A stretch of 64,000 nucleotides of DNA from Prorocentrum cordatum (taxonomy: Eukaryota > Sar > Dinophyceae > Prorocentrales > Prorocentraceae): assembly GCA_963575745.1 (NCBI GenBank), contig CAUYUJ010008091.1, positions 372,674-436,673 of the forward strand, in the 5' to 3' direction. Shown in pieces: positions 42,700 through 52,440 of the stretch; position 1 is the stretch's first letter; each line of letters starts with the position of its first letter. Below the pieces are notes generated by a model. That model had not been told where the DNA came from, did not search any database, and was given only the letters and a program-made list of their open reading frames with translations. Made by a program: the position numbers and the translations under genes.

Positions 42700-42905
42700 G
42701 GACGCACATGGACATACTAATACTGTATGTCCTCCTTGGAGGCGCGCGTCCGACCCGAACATATACTATACCCATCTTGTAGTGTATCGTTTCCCGAGCG
42801 GTGTGGCCAGGAAGCGCCCGCCACGACGCATATACTATAAGATTTCTCGGTGCGCGCGTCGCCCCTGGGGGGGCGATGCACATGTAGTATAAGTATGTTT
42901 GGGTG
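42700..42905. mobile_element. GGCGCGCG inverted-repeat family, well-preserved copy
   Basis: CATACTAATACTGTATGTCC, TCCTTGGAGGCGCGCGTCC at the left are inverted by GCGCGCGTCGCCCCTGGGG and AGTATAAGTATG at the right. Core: AAGCGCCCGCCACGACGCAT. The translation looks conserved with 57727-57935 but this follows from DNA identity. Confidence 0.8.
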
Positions 42906-42989
42906 TTGCCGACGAGGCATCGCCGATGCCAGCTCGATGCCTCCCCCGCGCTGGGCTCATCCCCGACCCCTTTGGCGGCGCGCGCGGAG

Positions 42990-43198
42990 GGTGGTATGGG
43001 GAGGGGGGAAGGCTTCTTGGAAGCACCCCTCCTCCTCCTCCTCCCCTCCTCCTCCTCCTCCTCCTCCTCCTCCTCCTCCTCCTCCTCCTCCTCCTCCTCC
43101 TCTTCCTCCTCCTCCCCCCACGGTCCTTACGCCCGTAGACAAGGCCCACGCCTTCTAAGAAGCAGGGGTGCTTCTGAGAAGCCTTCCCCCCTCCCCCA
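42990..43198. mobile_element. GGGGGGAAGGCTTC foldback with CCT interior
   Basis: GGGGAGGGGGGAAGGCTTCT and GGAAGCACCCCT at the left; AGGGGTGCTTCTGAGAAGCC and TTCCCCCCTCCCC at the right. A pure CCT tract (43028-43120) fills the centre, starting from the CCCCTCCTCC of the arm. A relative is at 46385-46500. Confidence 0.8.
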
Positions 43199-43199
43199 T

Positions 43200-43396
43200 T
43201 CGGGAGCGGCCAAGAGGGGGGGTGTCCAAGAGGGGGGGATGCGAATCATGACCGGCGGCACGTGCGCGGCCCAGCGGGGGGGCCAGGGACGTAACGAAAT
43301 GAGAAGAGGCGCCATGAAATTTGGGGAAATATCATGGCCCCCGCCATAATATCCATCCCCCCCTATAGTCATCACCGCCTTCTTTTCCGCCCCCGA
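43200..43396. mobile_element. TCGGGAGCGG TIR element, copy 2
   Basis: Nearly identical to 31195-31388 in the same orientation. Flanks: CCCCAT at 43194-43199 and CCCCAT at 43397-43402, a target duplication of five or six bases depending on where the first T is placed. It abuts the foldback at 42990-43198. Confidence 0.9.
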
Positions 43397-43399
43397 CCC

Positions 43400-44340
43400 C
43401 ATAATTCCCCCCTTCTGCGCGCCGCCAAACCGCAACGTCCGCCCTCCTCCCCTCACCTCTTCTGCGCGCCGCCGCGCCGAGAGGTCCTCCTCGGAGGCCT
43501 GGTCCCCGAGGCCCGCGCCCGCCGACGGTGCGCTGGAGGCGGCCGAGAGCACCGGGCTCGCCTCGGGCACGCGCCGACGCGGATGAGAGAGCCGCGGAGC
43601 TACGGTAGAGGGAAACAATTTCTGAACACTCCCACTCCCCCCCAAACTCAACGTTGGCACGCGCGGGGGAGACTGCGGTCGAAGTGCATCTCATCAGACC
43701 CACCGCCAACTTTGAACATTGGGGGGAGGGGGAGGCGTTGACGGATGAATGTGGCATGTGTTCGCTAATTTGTTCCGAGGCCTGTAGCGCGTACGGGCGC
43801 CAGATCCACAGATCGGGGAGAGCACACGCCGGTCGGAAGAAGCAGGTAAAAACATCTGAAAGCGGGAAGGCGGACAGGGCAGATGGGGTTCAGGCCCCCC
43901 CAGAGAATAGCCAAACACAGCAGAAGCAGATCGGTCCTTGAAGCAGGCAGGCGCTTGACGCAGACCGGGATCTGGGAATCCGCAGATATAGACCTCCGTT
44001 CGGCGACCCGCGCGTGGCACCCCCAGTTAACGGGAAGCGCGGGCCGCCGCACGTGCGGCGACGGAGCGCGCGCCGACTCCGCACGGAAGCGGGGCCCGCC
44101 GCTCGCCGCGCGCGCCCGGGCCCGGGCTCAATTGCGCTCCCTCGCTCGCCGCGGGGGCCGCCCGCGCGGGCAGCGGCGGCGGCCCCCGGCTGGGCGTGGG
44201 CGGCGGCGCCGCGCCCCAGGGCGGCGGCGGGGCGAGGGCGGGGCGCGGCCGCGGCAGCGCCGCCAGCGGGACCAGGCCCAGGCCTGTGGGAGGCCCCGCA
44301 CGCACGCGCGTTGCGCGTCGGGGCAACACGCAGGGAGGGG
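43400..44340. other. Unassigned GC-rich sequence
   Basis: No recognised gene. 44020-44340 is extremely GC-rich and stop-poor in every frame. Confidence 0.4.
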
Positions 44341-44735
44341 GCCCCGCGGCCGGCACGCGCCGCGGCGGCGCGGGCGCCGGCTCTCTGACGCCGCGCGGGC
44401 CGCTCCACCTAGAGAACGCGCCGCGGCTCTCCGAGGGCGCAGATCGCTCGACATCGGCCGACTCTGGGCCACTGGCGGCGTTTATCGGCTACACGCAAGA
44501 GTGACCCTGGGTAAGAGCGACCTTTGGTGCGCGGCTCTTTGGGGGCCGCGTGGGGACCAAACCTGGGCGCGCAAGCCGTTGCTCCTGCTTCGTTTTCCGC
44601 CATCTGGGGACCGATCTGTGCCCGCACCAAAGGTCACTCTGGCGAAAGGTCACTCTTACGTCTAGTCGAGTTTACCCTCGAACGCCCGCGCCGGAGTCGC
44701 CGCCGCGTCAACGCGCCGCAAACCTACCGTAGGCA
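44340..44735. mobile_element. GTAC inverted-repeat family copy split by a MITE
   Basis: GACGCCGC, GATCGCTCGACATCGGCCGA, CTCTGGGCCACTGGCGGCG before the MITE and CCCTCGAACGCCCGCGCCGG, GTCGCCGCCGCGTC, CGCAAACCTACCGTAGG after it correspond to 21245-21401. This copy is much richer in GC than the 21208 and 50568 copies. Confidence 0.75.
44485..44670. mobile_element. CTCGGCTAC MITE, copy 2, 4-bp TSD TTTA
   Basis: Ends TCGGCTACACGCAAGAGTGA and the inverse GGTCACTCTTACGTCTAGTC. TTTA flanks both sides (44481-44484, 44671-44674). The host repeat lacks the insert at 21341 and 50702, where the target reads TTCA. Length 186 bp, matching copy 1. Confidence 0.92.
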
Positions 44736-44885
44736 AGGGGGACCTTCGGCGCGCGGCTTGAGGAAGCCGCGGGGACTCCAAGTCCCAGCGCGCAAGCCAG
44801 TGCTCGGGGGGCCACGGTGGGCCCACACCAGGTGGGCCCCGGCGAACGGTCACTCTTACGAGCAGCACTCTTACGAGCAGCCGAG
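44730..44885. mobile_element. CTCGGCTAC MITE, diverged copy 3
   Basis: GGACCTTCGGCGCGCGGCT, AGCCGCGGGGACTCCAA, GCGCAAGCCAGTGCTC and GGCGAACGGTCACTCTTACG follow copy 2 in order. The left end is decayed; the right end shows ACTCTTACGAGCAGC twice. Confidence 0.7.
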
Positions 44886-44907
44886 CAGTGCACTGCGCTG
44901 CTTTCGG

Positions 44908-45270
44908 TTTGCATGTCATTGCATGTCATTGCATGTCATTGCATGTCATTGCATTGCATTGCATTGCATTGCATTGCATTGCATTGCATTGCATTGCATT
45001 GCATTGCATTGCATTGCATTGCATTGCATTCCATTGCATTGCATTGCATTTGCATTTGCATTTGCATTGCATTTGCATTTGCATTTGCATTTGCATTTGC
45101 ATTTGCATTTGCATTTGCATTTGCATTTGCATTTGCATTTGCATTTGCATTTGCATTTGCATTTGCATTTGCATTGCGTTGCATTGCATTGCATTGCATT
45201 GCATTGCATTGCATTGCATTGCATTGCATTGCATTGCATTGCATTGCATTGCATTGCATTGCATTGCATT
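44908..45270. repeat. GCATT / GCATTT nested satellite
   Basis: Four GCATGTCATT units, then (GCATT)n to about 45045, then (GCATTT)n to about 45172, then (GCATT)n again to 45270. Every frame is open. Confidence 0.97.
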
Positions 45271-45329
45271 GCTTCGCTCGTTTGTACAGCATCGTTCTCC
45301 GAACCGATGCATGCCTTTGTGCTTCTTAA

Positions 45330-45470
45330 CCCTGAGATCCCGGCGCAGCGACGCTGGCCGACGCCATCTCGGCGCTAGTCCATCGAGTCTCCGACGCTAC
45401 TCGCCAGGCTCCCATGATTTGCTACCGAGCCAACAATGTTGCAATACTTTCGCGACGTTGGACCTCAGGG
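45330..45470. mobile_element. CCCTGAGATC foldback, copy 1
   Basis: Left end CCCTGAGATCCCGGCG, right end (reversed) CCCTGAGGTCCAACGTCGCG. It shares GTTGCAATACTTTCGCGACG with the right part of 47753-47925 in diverged form. Confidence 0.7.
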
Positions 45471-45597
45471 ATGAGGAGCCGATGCCGCTCCTGCCCTTCC
45501 CTCGTCGCTGCAGCTGGAGTTTCGCCTCGAGGTCACTGCCAGCAAGCGCCCCTGGGAGAGGTCCGGGAAGAGCGGGGGCCAGGCCCAAGGCCTACGC

Positions 45598-45755
45598 TTA
45601 AGTCGGGTCTGTCCCCACACAGGGGATTTTCGAAGAAAACTTAGAAATTGTCAAAACAATCTCAAACATTGTCAACAAAATACTCAAAACGTCGTCCCCT
45701 GAATATTTTGACTGTTTTCGAATATTTCCCCTGTAGAGGGACAAGCCCGACTTAA
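45598..45755. mobile_element. TTAAGTCGGG TIR element with perfect 8-bp TSD GCCTACGC
   Basis: Ends TTAAGTCGGGTCTGTCCC and, reversed, TTAAGTCGGGCTTGTCCC; the arms continue through ACAGGGGA. GCCTACGC is duplicated at 45590-45597 and 45756-45763. The 158-bp interior is AT-rich and non-coding. An 8-bp duplication is typical of hAT, P or Merlin-type transposition. Confidence 0.95.
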
Positions 45756-45769
45756 GCCTACGCATGACC

Positions 45770-46056
45770 AATCAGCATCGAATCGAACCAGAACGCGAGT
45801 CGGGTCGGGCTGCACCTGCATGGAATCGGAATCGGATCAGATCGGCCGCGCAACAGAGCCGTGCAACCGTTGGGCCGCACCGGGTCGCCGGAGACTCAAA
45901 CTCGACTCGGCTCGAGCGGGCCGACGTCAACATCGAACCGGTTGGATCGGATCGAGGCCCAGGCCTGCGAAGTCCCGACTTTCTCCATGCGAGGTCCCCG
46001 AGCGGCCCGACCCTTTCCCCGGGGCTGCTCGCCACCCCGAGCCTCGAGTCGGTTTT
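45770..46056. repeat. GACGGTCC dispersed repeat, left part
   Basis: AATCGGATCAGATCGGC, GAAGTCCCGACTTTC, CATGCGAGGTCCCCG and CTCGAGTCGG match 21990-22200 and 37410-37460 in order. Continues after the TIR insertion at 46251-46340. Confidence 0.65.
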
Positions 46057-46250
46057 TCGGGCCGGGCGAAAGGAAGGGATAGCAAAGGGAGGGGGTGAGA
46101 ATCAGCTCGCGTAGCTGATTTTCCCAGCGCCTCCCGGCGCCAGAGGCGGCTATGTACCGAGGAATGGGCCCCTCGGTGGGGCCGAAACCAGCTGCATGCA
46201 GCAAATTTCGTAACCCCCCTTTCCCAATCCCCCCCTTTCGTCCGGCCCGA
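46057..46250. mobile_element. TCGGGCCGG TIR element, copy 1, TSD GTTTT
   Basis: Ends TCGGGCCGGGCGAAAGGAAG and, reversed, TCGGGCCGGACGAAAGGGGG. GTTTT at 46052-46056 and 46251-46255. Interior: ATCAGCTCGCGTAGCTGAT, GCGCCTCCCGGCGCC and CCAGCTGCATGCAGCA. It splits a dispersed-repeat copy whose empty form is at 37410-37530. Confidence 0.95.
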
Positions 46251-46384
46251 GTTTTGGACGGTCCCAGGCCAGGCGAGGGCCCCGGAGGCCCGAAACGGCC
46301 CAGGACCTCGCGTCGCGACTGCTGTCGGGACGCGGGCATGTCTGGGGAGGGGCCGGCGGCGCGCACGAGGGGGCAGGGGCAGGG

Positions 46385-46645
46385 GGGGAAGGCGCCTTGG
46401 AAGGCGGCTGCCTCTCAGAGGGCGCGGGCCTCAGACCTAGAGATGATCGGGCCCGCGCCCTCTGAGAAGCATGGTGCCTCCGAGAAGCCTTCCCCCCTCT
46501 CCCATAATTCCCCCCCCCCCCTTCTGCGCGTGGCCTCCCCCATAATTCCCCCTCCCCCATGATTCCCCCATAGTTCCCCCATAACTCCCCCCCCCCATAA
46601 CTCCCCCATAATTCCCCCCTCCCCCATAATTCCCCCCTCCCCACT
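46385..46645. repeat. GGGGGGAAGGC foldback relic and CCCCATAATTCC minisatellite
   Basis: 46385-46500 is a foldback with GAGGGCGCGGGCC arms. 46500-46640 repeats CCCCCATAATTCC and CCCCATAACTCC about ten times. Confidence 0.8.
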
Positions 46646-46894
46646 CCCTCGTGCTCCCTTCTGCGCGTGGCCGAATTGGGGCCCTTTGGGCCTGCGTCCA
46701 TGGCCCGGAACGGCTTGAGGGGCGTCAGAGGCCCAGGGCCCGCGAAGGCCATCGGCACCGAGGCGCTCATGCTGGCCCTGCCGCGGCCCCCCGCGCGAGG
46801 GTCGCGGGCGGTGGCGGTGACGAGGAGCCCGGCGTGCTTCGCGCCCGCTGCTCGCAGTCAAAATGGCTCGGGCCAGAACGGGGCGCAGGGGGGC

Positions 46895-47042
46895 AGGCGT
46901 CCTCCCTGGAGGCGTGCGGCCGACCAGATCACATGCTTACAGCCATCTCATGGTGTATATATACCTATATATACATAAATATATATATATATATATGTAT
47001 AATCCTTATATATACATATATATATATACATATATATATATG

Positions 47043-47077
<35 letters not shown>

Positions 47078-47235
47078 GTGTATATATACATATACATATA
47101 TATATATATATCCTTGCCCCAGCGGGCATGGCCAGAAAGCGCCCGCCACCGAGCAGATGCCGAACAGAAATGTCTGAGCGCGCGCGTCGCCCTATTGTGG
47201 GGGGCGATGCGCACACGATGGACGTCTGTATGTTG
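46895..47235. mobile_element. GGCGCGCG inverted-repeat family, copy with TA expansion
   Basis: CCTCCCTGGAGGCGTGCGGCC, AAAGCGCCCGCCACCGAGCA and GAGCGCGCGCGTCGCCC match 42700-42905. A (TA)n tract of about 160 bp (46950-47110) replaces the short CATATACTATAC segment of that copy. Confidence 0.85.
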
Positions 47236-47239
47236 CCCG

Positions 47240-47750
47240 GCCTTTGTGTAGCGTGTGGTGCTCTGCCGATGCGCCGTCTGGGCGCGGCTTCGTCCTGTCC
47301 TGGCCTGGCAGACCGACGAGGTAGCGCGCGGGCCGCTCGACACTGAGCACCTTCGCTGTCGGGGGGCCGCAGGAGAGCTGTGCACCGCGTCCGGTAAGGG
47401 GTGCTCGAGGCCGTGCACCTGCATGGACGGCGGGGGGCGTGGCGAGGCCCCCCAAAAAACTGGAGCCTCTCGCAAGTCGGGACACGCTTGCACGCCTTTT
47501 CGGTCCAGCGCTGCTTGAAAAGGCAGCGCAGAGGGGGGGAAGGGGCAGGGACCAAATGCCATGCAAGTGGGTTTGTTCGAAAATATAGTAAGACGCTCTA
47601 CTACTTAAACTGTTTGTCAGAGGGTCGTCGATGTAGAGAGCATACGCCCGCGCTGACGACGAACTGCGACGGCAAAAGCCTATCATAGACCCGCGTCATG
47701 AAAGATACGGGCTTCAACACACAGTTGCACATGAGTTTTCTAGCCCAACC
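47240..47750. other. Unassigned sequence
   Basis: No recognised exon or repeat. Confidence 0.4.
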
Positions 47751-47752
47751 AA

Positions 47753-47925
47753 CCCTGAGATCATGGCGTCGCATTTTTATAACAACAGGCGATTGTGCTT
47801 TGTTTCGGTCCACGGGACCATCACAGATCAATTCGGCTCGAAAAGTGCCGCAGCAAGATGAGGTTCAGGGCTGCGGTCGTGATTTTCACGATGTGGCAAT
47901 TTTCTCGTGGAGTCGGATCTCAGGG
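47753..47925. mobile_element. CCCTGAGATC foldback, copy 2
   Basis: Left end CCCTGAGATCATGGCGTCGC; right end reversed CCCTGAGATCCGACTCCACG. Interior GGGACCATCACAGATCAA. Copy 3 at 63094-63260 shares the interior. Confidence 0.85.
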
Positions 47926-48395
47926 AATCCGTGTGGCTGCTGGGGCCCAACAATAAATGACAACGAAGCCGGTCGCGAAGTTGAGCGACGCCCGAAGTGA
48001 GAATGAGGGGGGAAGAGCCGCAGAATGCGAGAGTCTGGTACGTCTGCTTGCCCTCACCCAACTTGGCGGTGCGCAAACAGGAGGTATTTTCTCTCGATCT
48101 CGGCCTCTGAAAACAGTTTTCGGGCCCTGGAGCGGCAAAAACAAAACAAGCAAACCAGACGAAAAACTACCCTCGGGGAAGGAACAAGAACCTCTAGGGC
48201 CTGCGGATTGGAAAGATCACATCGGCGGGTGTCTGGGACCACTTCCTAGACACCGGCTTGTAATCATGGCAAAGAAAGGTTTCTCTGGGGGCCCTGTTCA
48301 TTGGGGACGCGTCTGCACCTGCAAGCGTCAAGTGCGATCTTGCGGGAGAGGGCCGGAGCAAAAACAGGGGAGTTGGGGGGAGGCGGGAAAGAGTC

Positions 48396-48566
48396 CTTGA
48401 TGCCCTTCTGAAGTGCATCGATCTCCTTCACACATGCCTCCATCGTCTCTTTGGCATCGGCGATGGCGGTCTCCGTGTCCGATATCTTCTGGGTCAGAGC
48501 TTTGGCCTTGTCTTCAGCGGTGTCGAGGGATTTGCCGCAGTACTCCTTCTTGTTCTCGTCCTCAAC
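48396..48566 (-). CDS. Coiled-coil protein, exon 3
   Basis: Fifty-seven codons begin VEDEN and KKEYCGKSLDTAEDKAKAL, continue as heptad-like helix (KISDTETAIADAKETMEA) and end EIDALQKGIK. The EYC...LDTAEDK segment with a lone cysteine is a signature of the dinoflagellate family. The acceptor is GGCGAG| and the donor GA (AAG|GACTCT). It joins to exon 2 as ...GDEQ-VEDEN and to exon 4 as ...GIK-DLDKS, both in phase 0. A TIR element (48664-48858) lies 97 bp upstream in the intron. Confidence 0.92.
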
Positions 48567-48663
48567 CTCGCCGCGGTGACTCCCGCCGCCCATTCGTGAG
48601 CAGATTCGCGGAGCATGCCGAAAGTCCCAGCCACCCTCCACCACCCGCTTTCTCCCCCCACTC

Positions 48664-48858
48664 TCGGGTCGGGCGAAAGGGGGGAATAGCAAAGGGGGGG
48701 AGTGAGAATCAGCTCACGTAGCTGATTTTCCCGGCGCCTCCCGGCGCCGGAGGCGGCTATGTATCGAGGAATGGGCCCCTCGGTGGGGCCGAAACCAGCT
48801 GCATGCAGCAAATTTCGAACCCCCCCCTTTCCCAATCCCCCCCTTGCGTCCGGCCCGA
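48664..48858. mobile_element. TCGGGCCGG TIR element, copy 2, TSD CACTC
   Basis: TCGGGTCGGGCGAAAGG to CCGGCCCGA, 195 bp, flanked by CACTC at 48659-48663 and 48859-48863. Interior as in copy 1. In an intron of the coiled-coil gene. Confidence 0.95.
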
Positions 48859-48956
48859 CACTCTGCCCCCTCTCACATGAAGCAGTCCGCTGTGTCAGGA
48901 CCTCAGCGCCCCAGACATCCGTCTGGGTCGCCCAACTTACATCAAGGGGCTTAAGG

Positions 48957-49105
48957 ACACACAAATAAATACACACAAATAAAATGATTCCCCATATTTT
49001 TCCATATTTTCTGGGTTTTCGTCTTCCCGCCCAATTCCCATATTTTCCCATATTTTCTGGGGAATCGAGGAGTAATTGTGTCTGTGTGTTTTTTCCTCTC
49101 CTGAT
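48957..49105. mobile_element. ATTCCCCATATT foldback repeat, copy 2
   Basis: GATTCCCCATATTTTTCC, TTCCCATATTTTCCCATATT, TTCTGGGGAATCGAGG and TTGTGTCTGTGTGT in the order of 16600-16735. Confidence 0.7.
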
Positions 49106-49109
49106 TACA

Positions 49110-49985
49110 GCCGGGAACGCTTTTGCCCAGCGAGACGGGGCGGCGGCCCGGGCGACGCGCTGTGCCCTGCAAGCTGAGGGCGCGTTGCGGGAGGCCGGGA
49201 AAGCCCCTCGGGACGTGGACGCCTGGTGATTGGGAAGCGGTTGGCGAGTCGCACCGATGCGCGGACGGGAACTGCCCGAGCGGCACTCCACAGGGCAGTC
49301 TTTTTAAATACATAGGATTGTTTGAAAACATTGGGTTTTCTGAAGACATGATTCATGTATGAGTAGATGTATGCATGAACTCATCGTTGTTTTTTAAAAA
49401 ACTAAATCCCTGCATTTGTAATACATGATCCGCACGCGGAGCAGGTATCGAAAACGGCACTCTAAGCAGACGCTCCTGACGGTAGCGCCTCGCGACGCGC
49501 GAGGCAGCGTTGTCTTTGCGCTGCCGGGCGGCCCCGTGGAGGAGGGCAGCTGAGCCGCCCCAGACTTCGAAGCGCGACGCGCGGTGACCCTCGGCGCACC
49601 TGCGGGCAGGATCAGTCAGCACAGGATCGGGAAATCGGACCAAATCGGAACGCGCGCCAGACAAGGCTGCGTCGGCAAGGAATCGGACTCGAATCGGATC
49701 GGCTGCGCCAGGATGCACAACACCCGCCCATCGAACGCGGACTCTCCTGCCCATGATGTACGATGGCAAGCGGGTGCAAGTCCGAGAATCTCGGCCCATG
49801 AGGTGGAGGAGGTGGAGGGAGGACAGGGAGAGAGGTCGAGGAGGAGAGAGGAGGGAGGGCTGCAAGAGAACTTGGTGGGGGACGAGGAGGAGGAGTAGGA
49901 GGCGGAGCAGGAGCAGGAGGAAGAGGAGGAGGAGCGGGTCGGATCAGCAATCCATGAAAATGCACGTAACGCGAGCAGCAGCAGG
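49110..49985. other. Unassigned and repeat-derived sequence
   Basis: 49600-49760 resembles the left part of the GACGGTCC dispersed repeat (AATCGGATCGGCTG). GGA-rich tracts at 49800-49940. No gene. Confidence 0.45.
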
Positions 49986-50065
49986 GGGAGCGCCATAAGA
50001 GGAGGAGGAGGAGGAGGAGGAGGAGGAGGAGGAGGAGGAGGAGAAGGAGGAGGGAGGAGGATGTA
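49985..50065. repeat. GGA microsatellite
   Basis: Pure GGA of about 50 bp with GAAGGA flank. Confidence 0.9.
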
Positions 50066-50567
50066 GCTTCCCGTAAACATCACCCACCAGCTGCAGCTAG
50101 AACTCGACGTCTGGAGGGAGGATGTCCACCGCAACTACTCTGAGCTTGGGGAAGAGGAATCCTTGGCTTTGCATGGAGCGGTCTAGATCATACCGAACAG
50201 CGCGACGAGGGTCGCAAGGCTGACGGAGGCGAAGTATATGTCCAAGGCAAGTGTGCGCTGCACACCGAAAGTGGACACATAGCGAAGAGGAGTCGCAGCA
50301 CCCGAGAGAGACAAGACGGCGTCCAAGGTTGGACAAGAGGAGGTTCACCTCAGCAGCCCTGAGGGCGAGGACGCTGCACAGGACGCTGCACACCCCTCAT
50401 GAAGCGGAGGCGCCGGTAACGCCAAATCCCCATGCATAATTCCAGATGGTGATCGAAGCTAGGCGAGAGAGGTCTGAATGGGACAGGGATCCCTGGTGGC
50501 CTAGCCTCGAAAAAACAACTTGGGCCAGCTAGGGACAAAGCAGCAACAACAGGGCAAACAACTCTGC

Positions 50568-50760
50568 TATACGGCAGGTTCGTGTCGTGACGGCCCCGAC
50601 GTTCGTTTCTGACACCACATCGATCGTTTATACTTGAACGATCGGCAGCTTTTCGATCACCAAATTGTCCCATGTTGTACGGCCCTGGGCCACTGGCAAT
50701 GTTCAACCTTGAACGCCCGCGTTAAGGTCGCCGCCGCGTCGACACGACACAACAAGAACC
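50568..50760. mobile_element. GTAC inverted-repeat family, copy 2
   Basis: CGGCAGGTTCGTGTCGTGAC, CTTGAACGATCGGCAGC, GTTCAACCTTGAACGCCCGC and GTCGACACGACAC as at 21208-21401, uninterrupted. Confidence 0.8.
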
Positions 50761-51099
50761 CCGCGCTCCGCACTACTTCCTGCCATGGGGGATTCAGCTG
50801 CTCTGATGTCAAACTGGGCGACTCGAGAACGTACGCTTTACATGCTCGACCTTCGCGCCACTGCTCCGTATAGGAAGGAGGGAGGAGGGAGGATGGGAGG
50901 GGGGAGCGGTCGACCAGGAGGGGATACCAGGGGTGTCGGATTTGGGTAAGGGCTTGTGAGGGCACGTCGAACAGGACGGGATTCTGGTATCGAGCCTCAT
51001 GCCCCTTCTCCCTCTTCTGTCCTCCTCCCTCCTCCCCCTCTTTCTCCTCATTCCCCACCCTCCTCCTCCTTCCATCACCTGCCTCTTCCTTGTCCCCCC

Positions 51100-51745
51100 C
51101 AACAGGGGTTTACGGGATTCCTGGACGCCTGGGCTGCAGATTCCCCCACCCCTAGGAATTTAAAAGCCAAAAGTTAAACAAGTCCAGACAGTTCTGAATG
51201 TTTGATATGTTTGAAATTCGGGTGGTCTGGGGGGCTCGAGATTCCTGATCGCCCGGGCTGCGAAGCCCCCAACCCCTGAAGAATTGCAAACATGAAAACC
51301 AACCTGATGCGTGCAGCTTGTGCTTAAAACCTCCCAAACGTTCAAAGCATGGGGTACAGGGGGCGTGGGAATTCCTGGTCGCCTAGGCTGCGGGGTCACC
51401 AGCCCCTGGGAATGTCAGAATTGTCCCTGCGTCTCTCAAACAAAAACCTGCACTTTTCCCCCGAAGAAAAATCAAATAATTTGAAATGCTGGTGGTCTGG
51501 AGGTTTCAAGAGACCTGGTCGCATGGGCTGCGGTTTCCCCAGCCCACATGTTTCACAATGTGTGAATTCATTTGAACCAGAAAAGAAACCGTTTCAAATT
51601 GCTACAACTTCTCTGAGTGACAAAAAACTTGGTGTTTGGGGGGGAGTCGGGATTCCTCGTCGGCTGGGCTGCGGAGTCCCCAACCCTTGGGAAGTCAAAT
51701 ATTTGAAACATCATAACCTGTCACATGCTTATGTATTCAAAGCGT
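51100..51745. repeat. Five diverged tandem units of about 130 bp
   Basis: GATTCCTGGACGCCTGGGCTG, GATTCCTGATCGCCCGGGC, AATTCCTGGTCGCCTAGGC, GACCTGGTCGCATGGGCTG and GATTCCTCGTCGGCTGGGC occur at about 51116, 51238, 51370, 51510 and 51650, each followed by CCCC(A)ACCC...GGAA and an A-rich spacer. Confidence 0.85.
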
Positions 51746-51786
<41 letters not shown>

Positions 51787-52200
51787 CCCGGGGTAAACTC
51801 CCCAAGGGGGGTCCCCCTTAGCCGCCTCCCCCTTGGACATTCCCTGCTGGAAGCGTTTCCCTCCTCCTTCTTTTCCGACCCTCGGAAGCTCCCCCCTTCC
51901 CTCCCTTTCGCGCTCCGGAAGCTACCCCCCTCCCCTCCTTGTCCAAAGGGGGGAGGGCTTAGCAACCCCCTCCCTGGAAGCCCCCCCCATCCTTTTTTGT
52001 TCGGCCCCTCGGAAGCTACCCTCCCCCCCTCCCCCCTCTTCGCGTTCCGAAGGCTACCCTCCCCCCCCGCCTTCATTCCCAAAGGGGGGGGGGCTTAGCT
52101 ACTTTGAACCCCCCCTGCCAGAAGCCCCCCCCCCCTCCCCCCCTTTCGGGCCAAGGGGGGGGGCGGCTTGGAAGCCCCCCCCACCCCTTAGCTACGAAGA
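51746..52200. repeat. GA microsatellite, then GGAAGCTACCC tandem repeat
   Basis: GA run at 51748-51782; then GGAAGCTACCC, AAGGGGGGAGGGCTTAGC and GAAGCCCCCCCC motifs recur in about 125-bp blocks to 52195. Confidence 0.75.
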
Positions 52201-52239
52201 CTCCCATGCGGGACCCTGCCGTCGCAGAAATTCTCGGAC

Positions 52240-52440
52240 TGCCTCCGAGGGGACCCACGACTCTCCCACGAGCCCCCCCTGGAGGCGCTCAAAAAACGGT
52301 TGGAGCCGGGGCCATGGCGGTCGCAGAAACCACCAAGCTGACCCGAAGAAGCCCCACGCATTGGCACGAGGACCCCTCTTCGGAACAAGAAGGCTCCAAG
52401 ACGGACCCAGGGGTTCGCCTGACTGTCCCAAGAGGCCTCC
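52240..52440. repeat. 195-bp duplication, copy 1
   Basis: CCACGACTCTCCCACGAGCC, GGAGGCGCTCAAAA, CGGTTGGAGCCGGGGCC and ACGGACCCAGGGGTTCGCC pair with 52752-52945 in the same order and orientation. Confidence 0.85.

Noticed and set aside
44817-45601. Long His/Cys/Ile repeat ORFs over the GCATT array
   Set aside because: The array is open in every frame; no flanking coding sequence.
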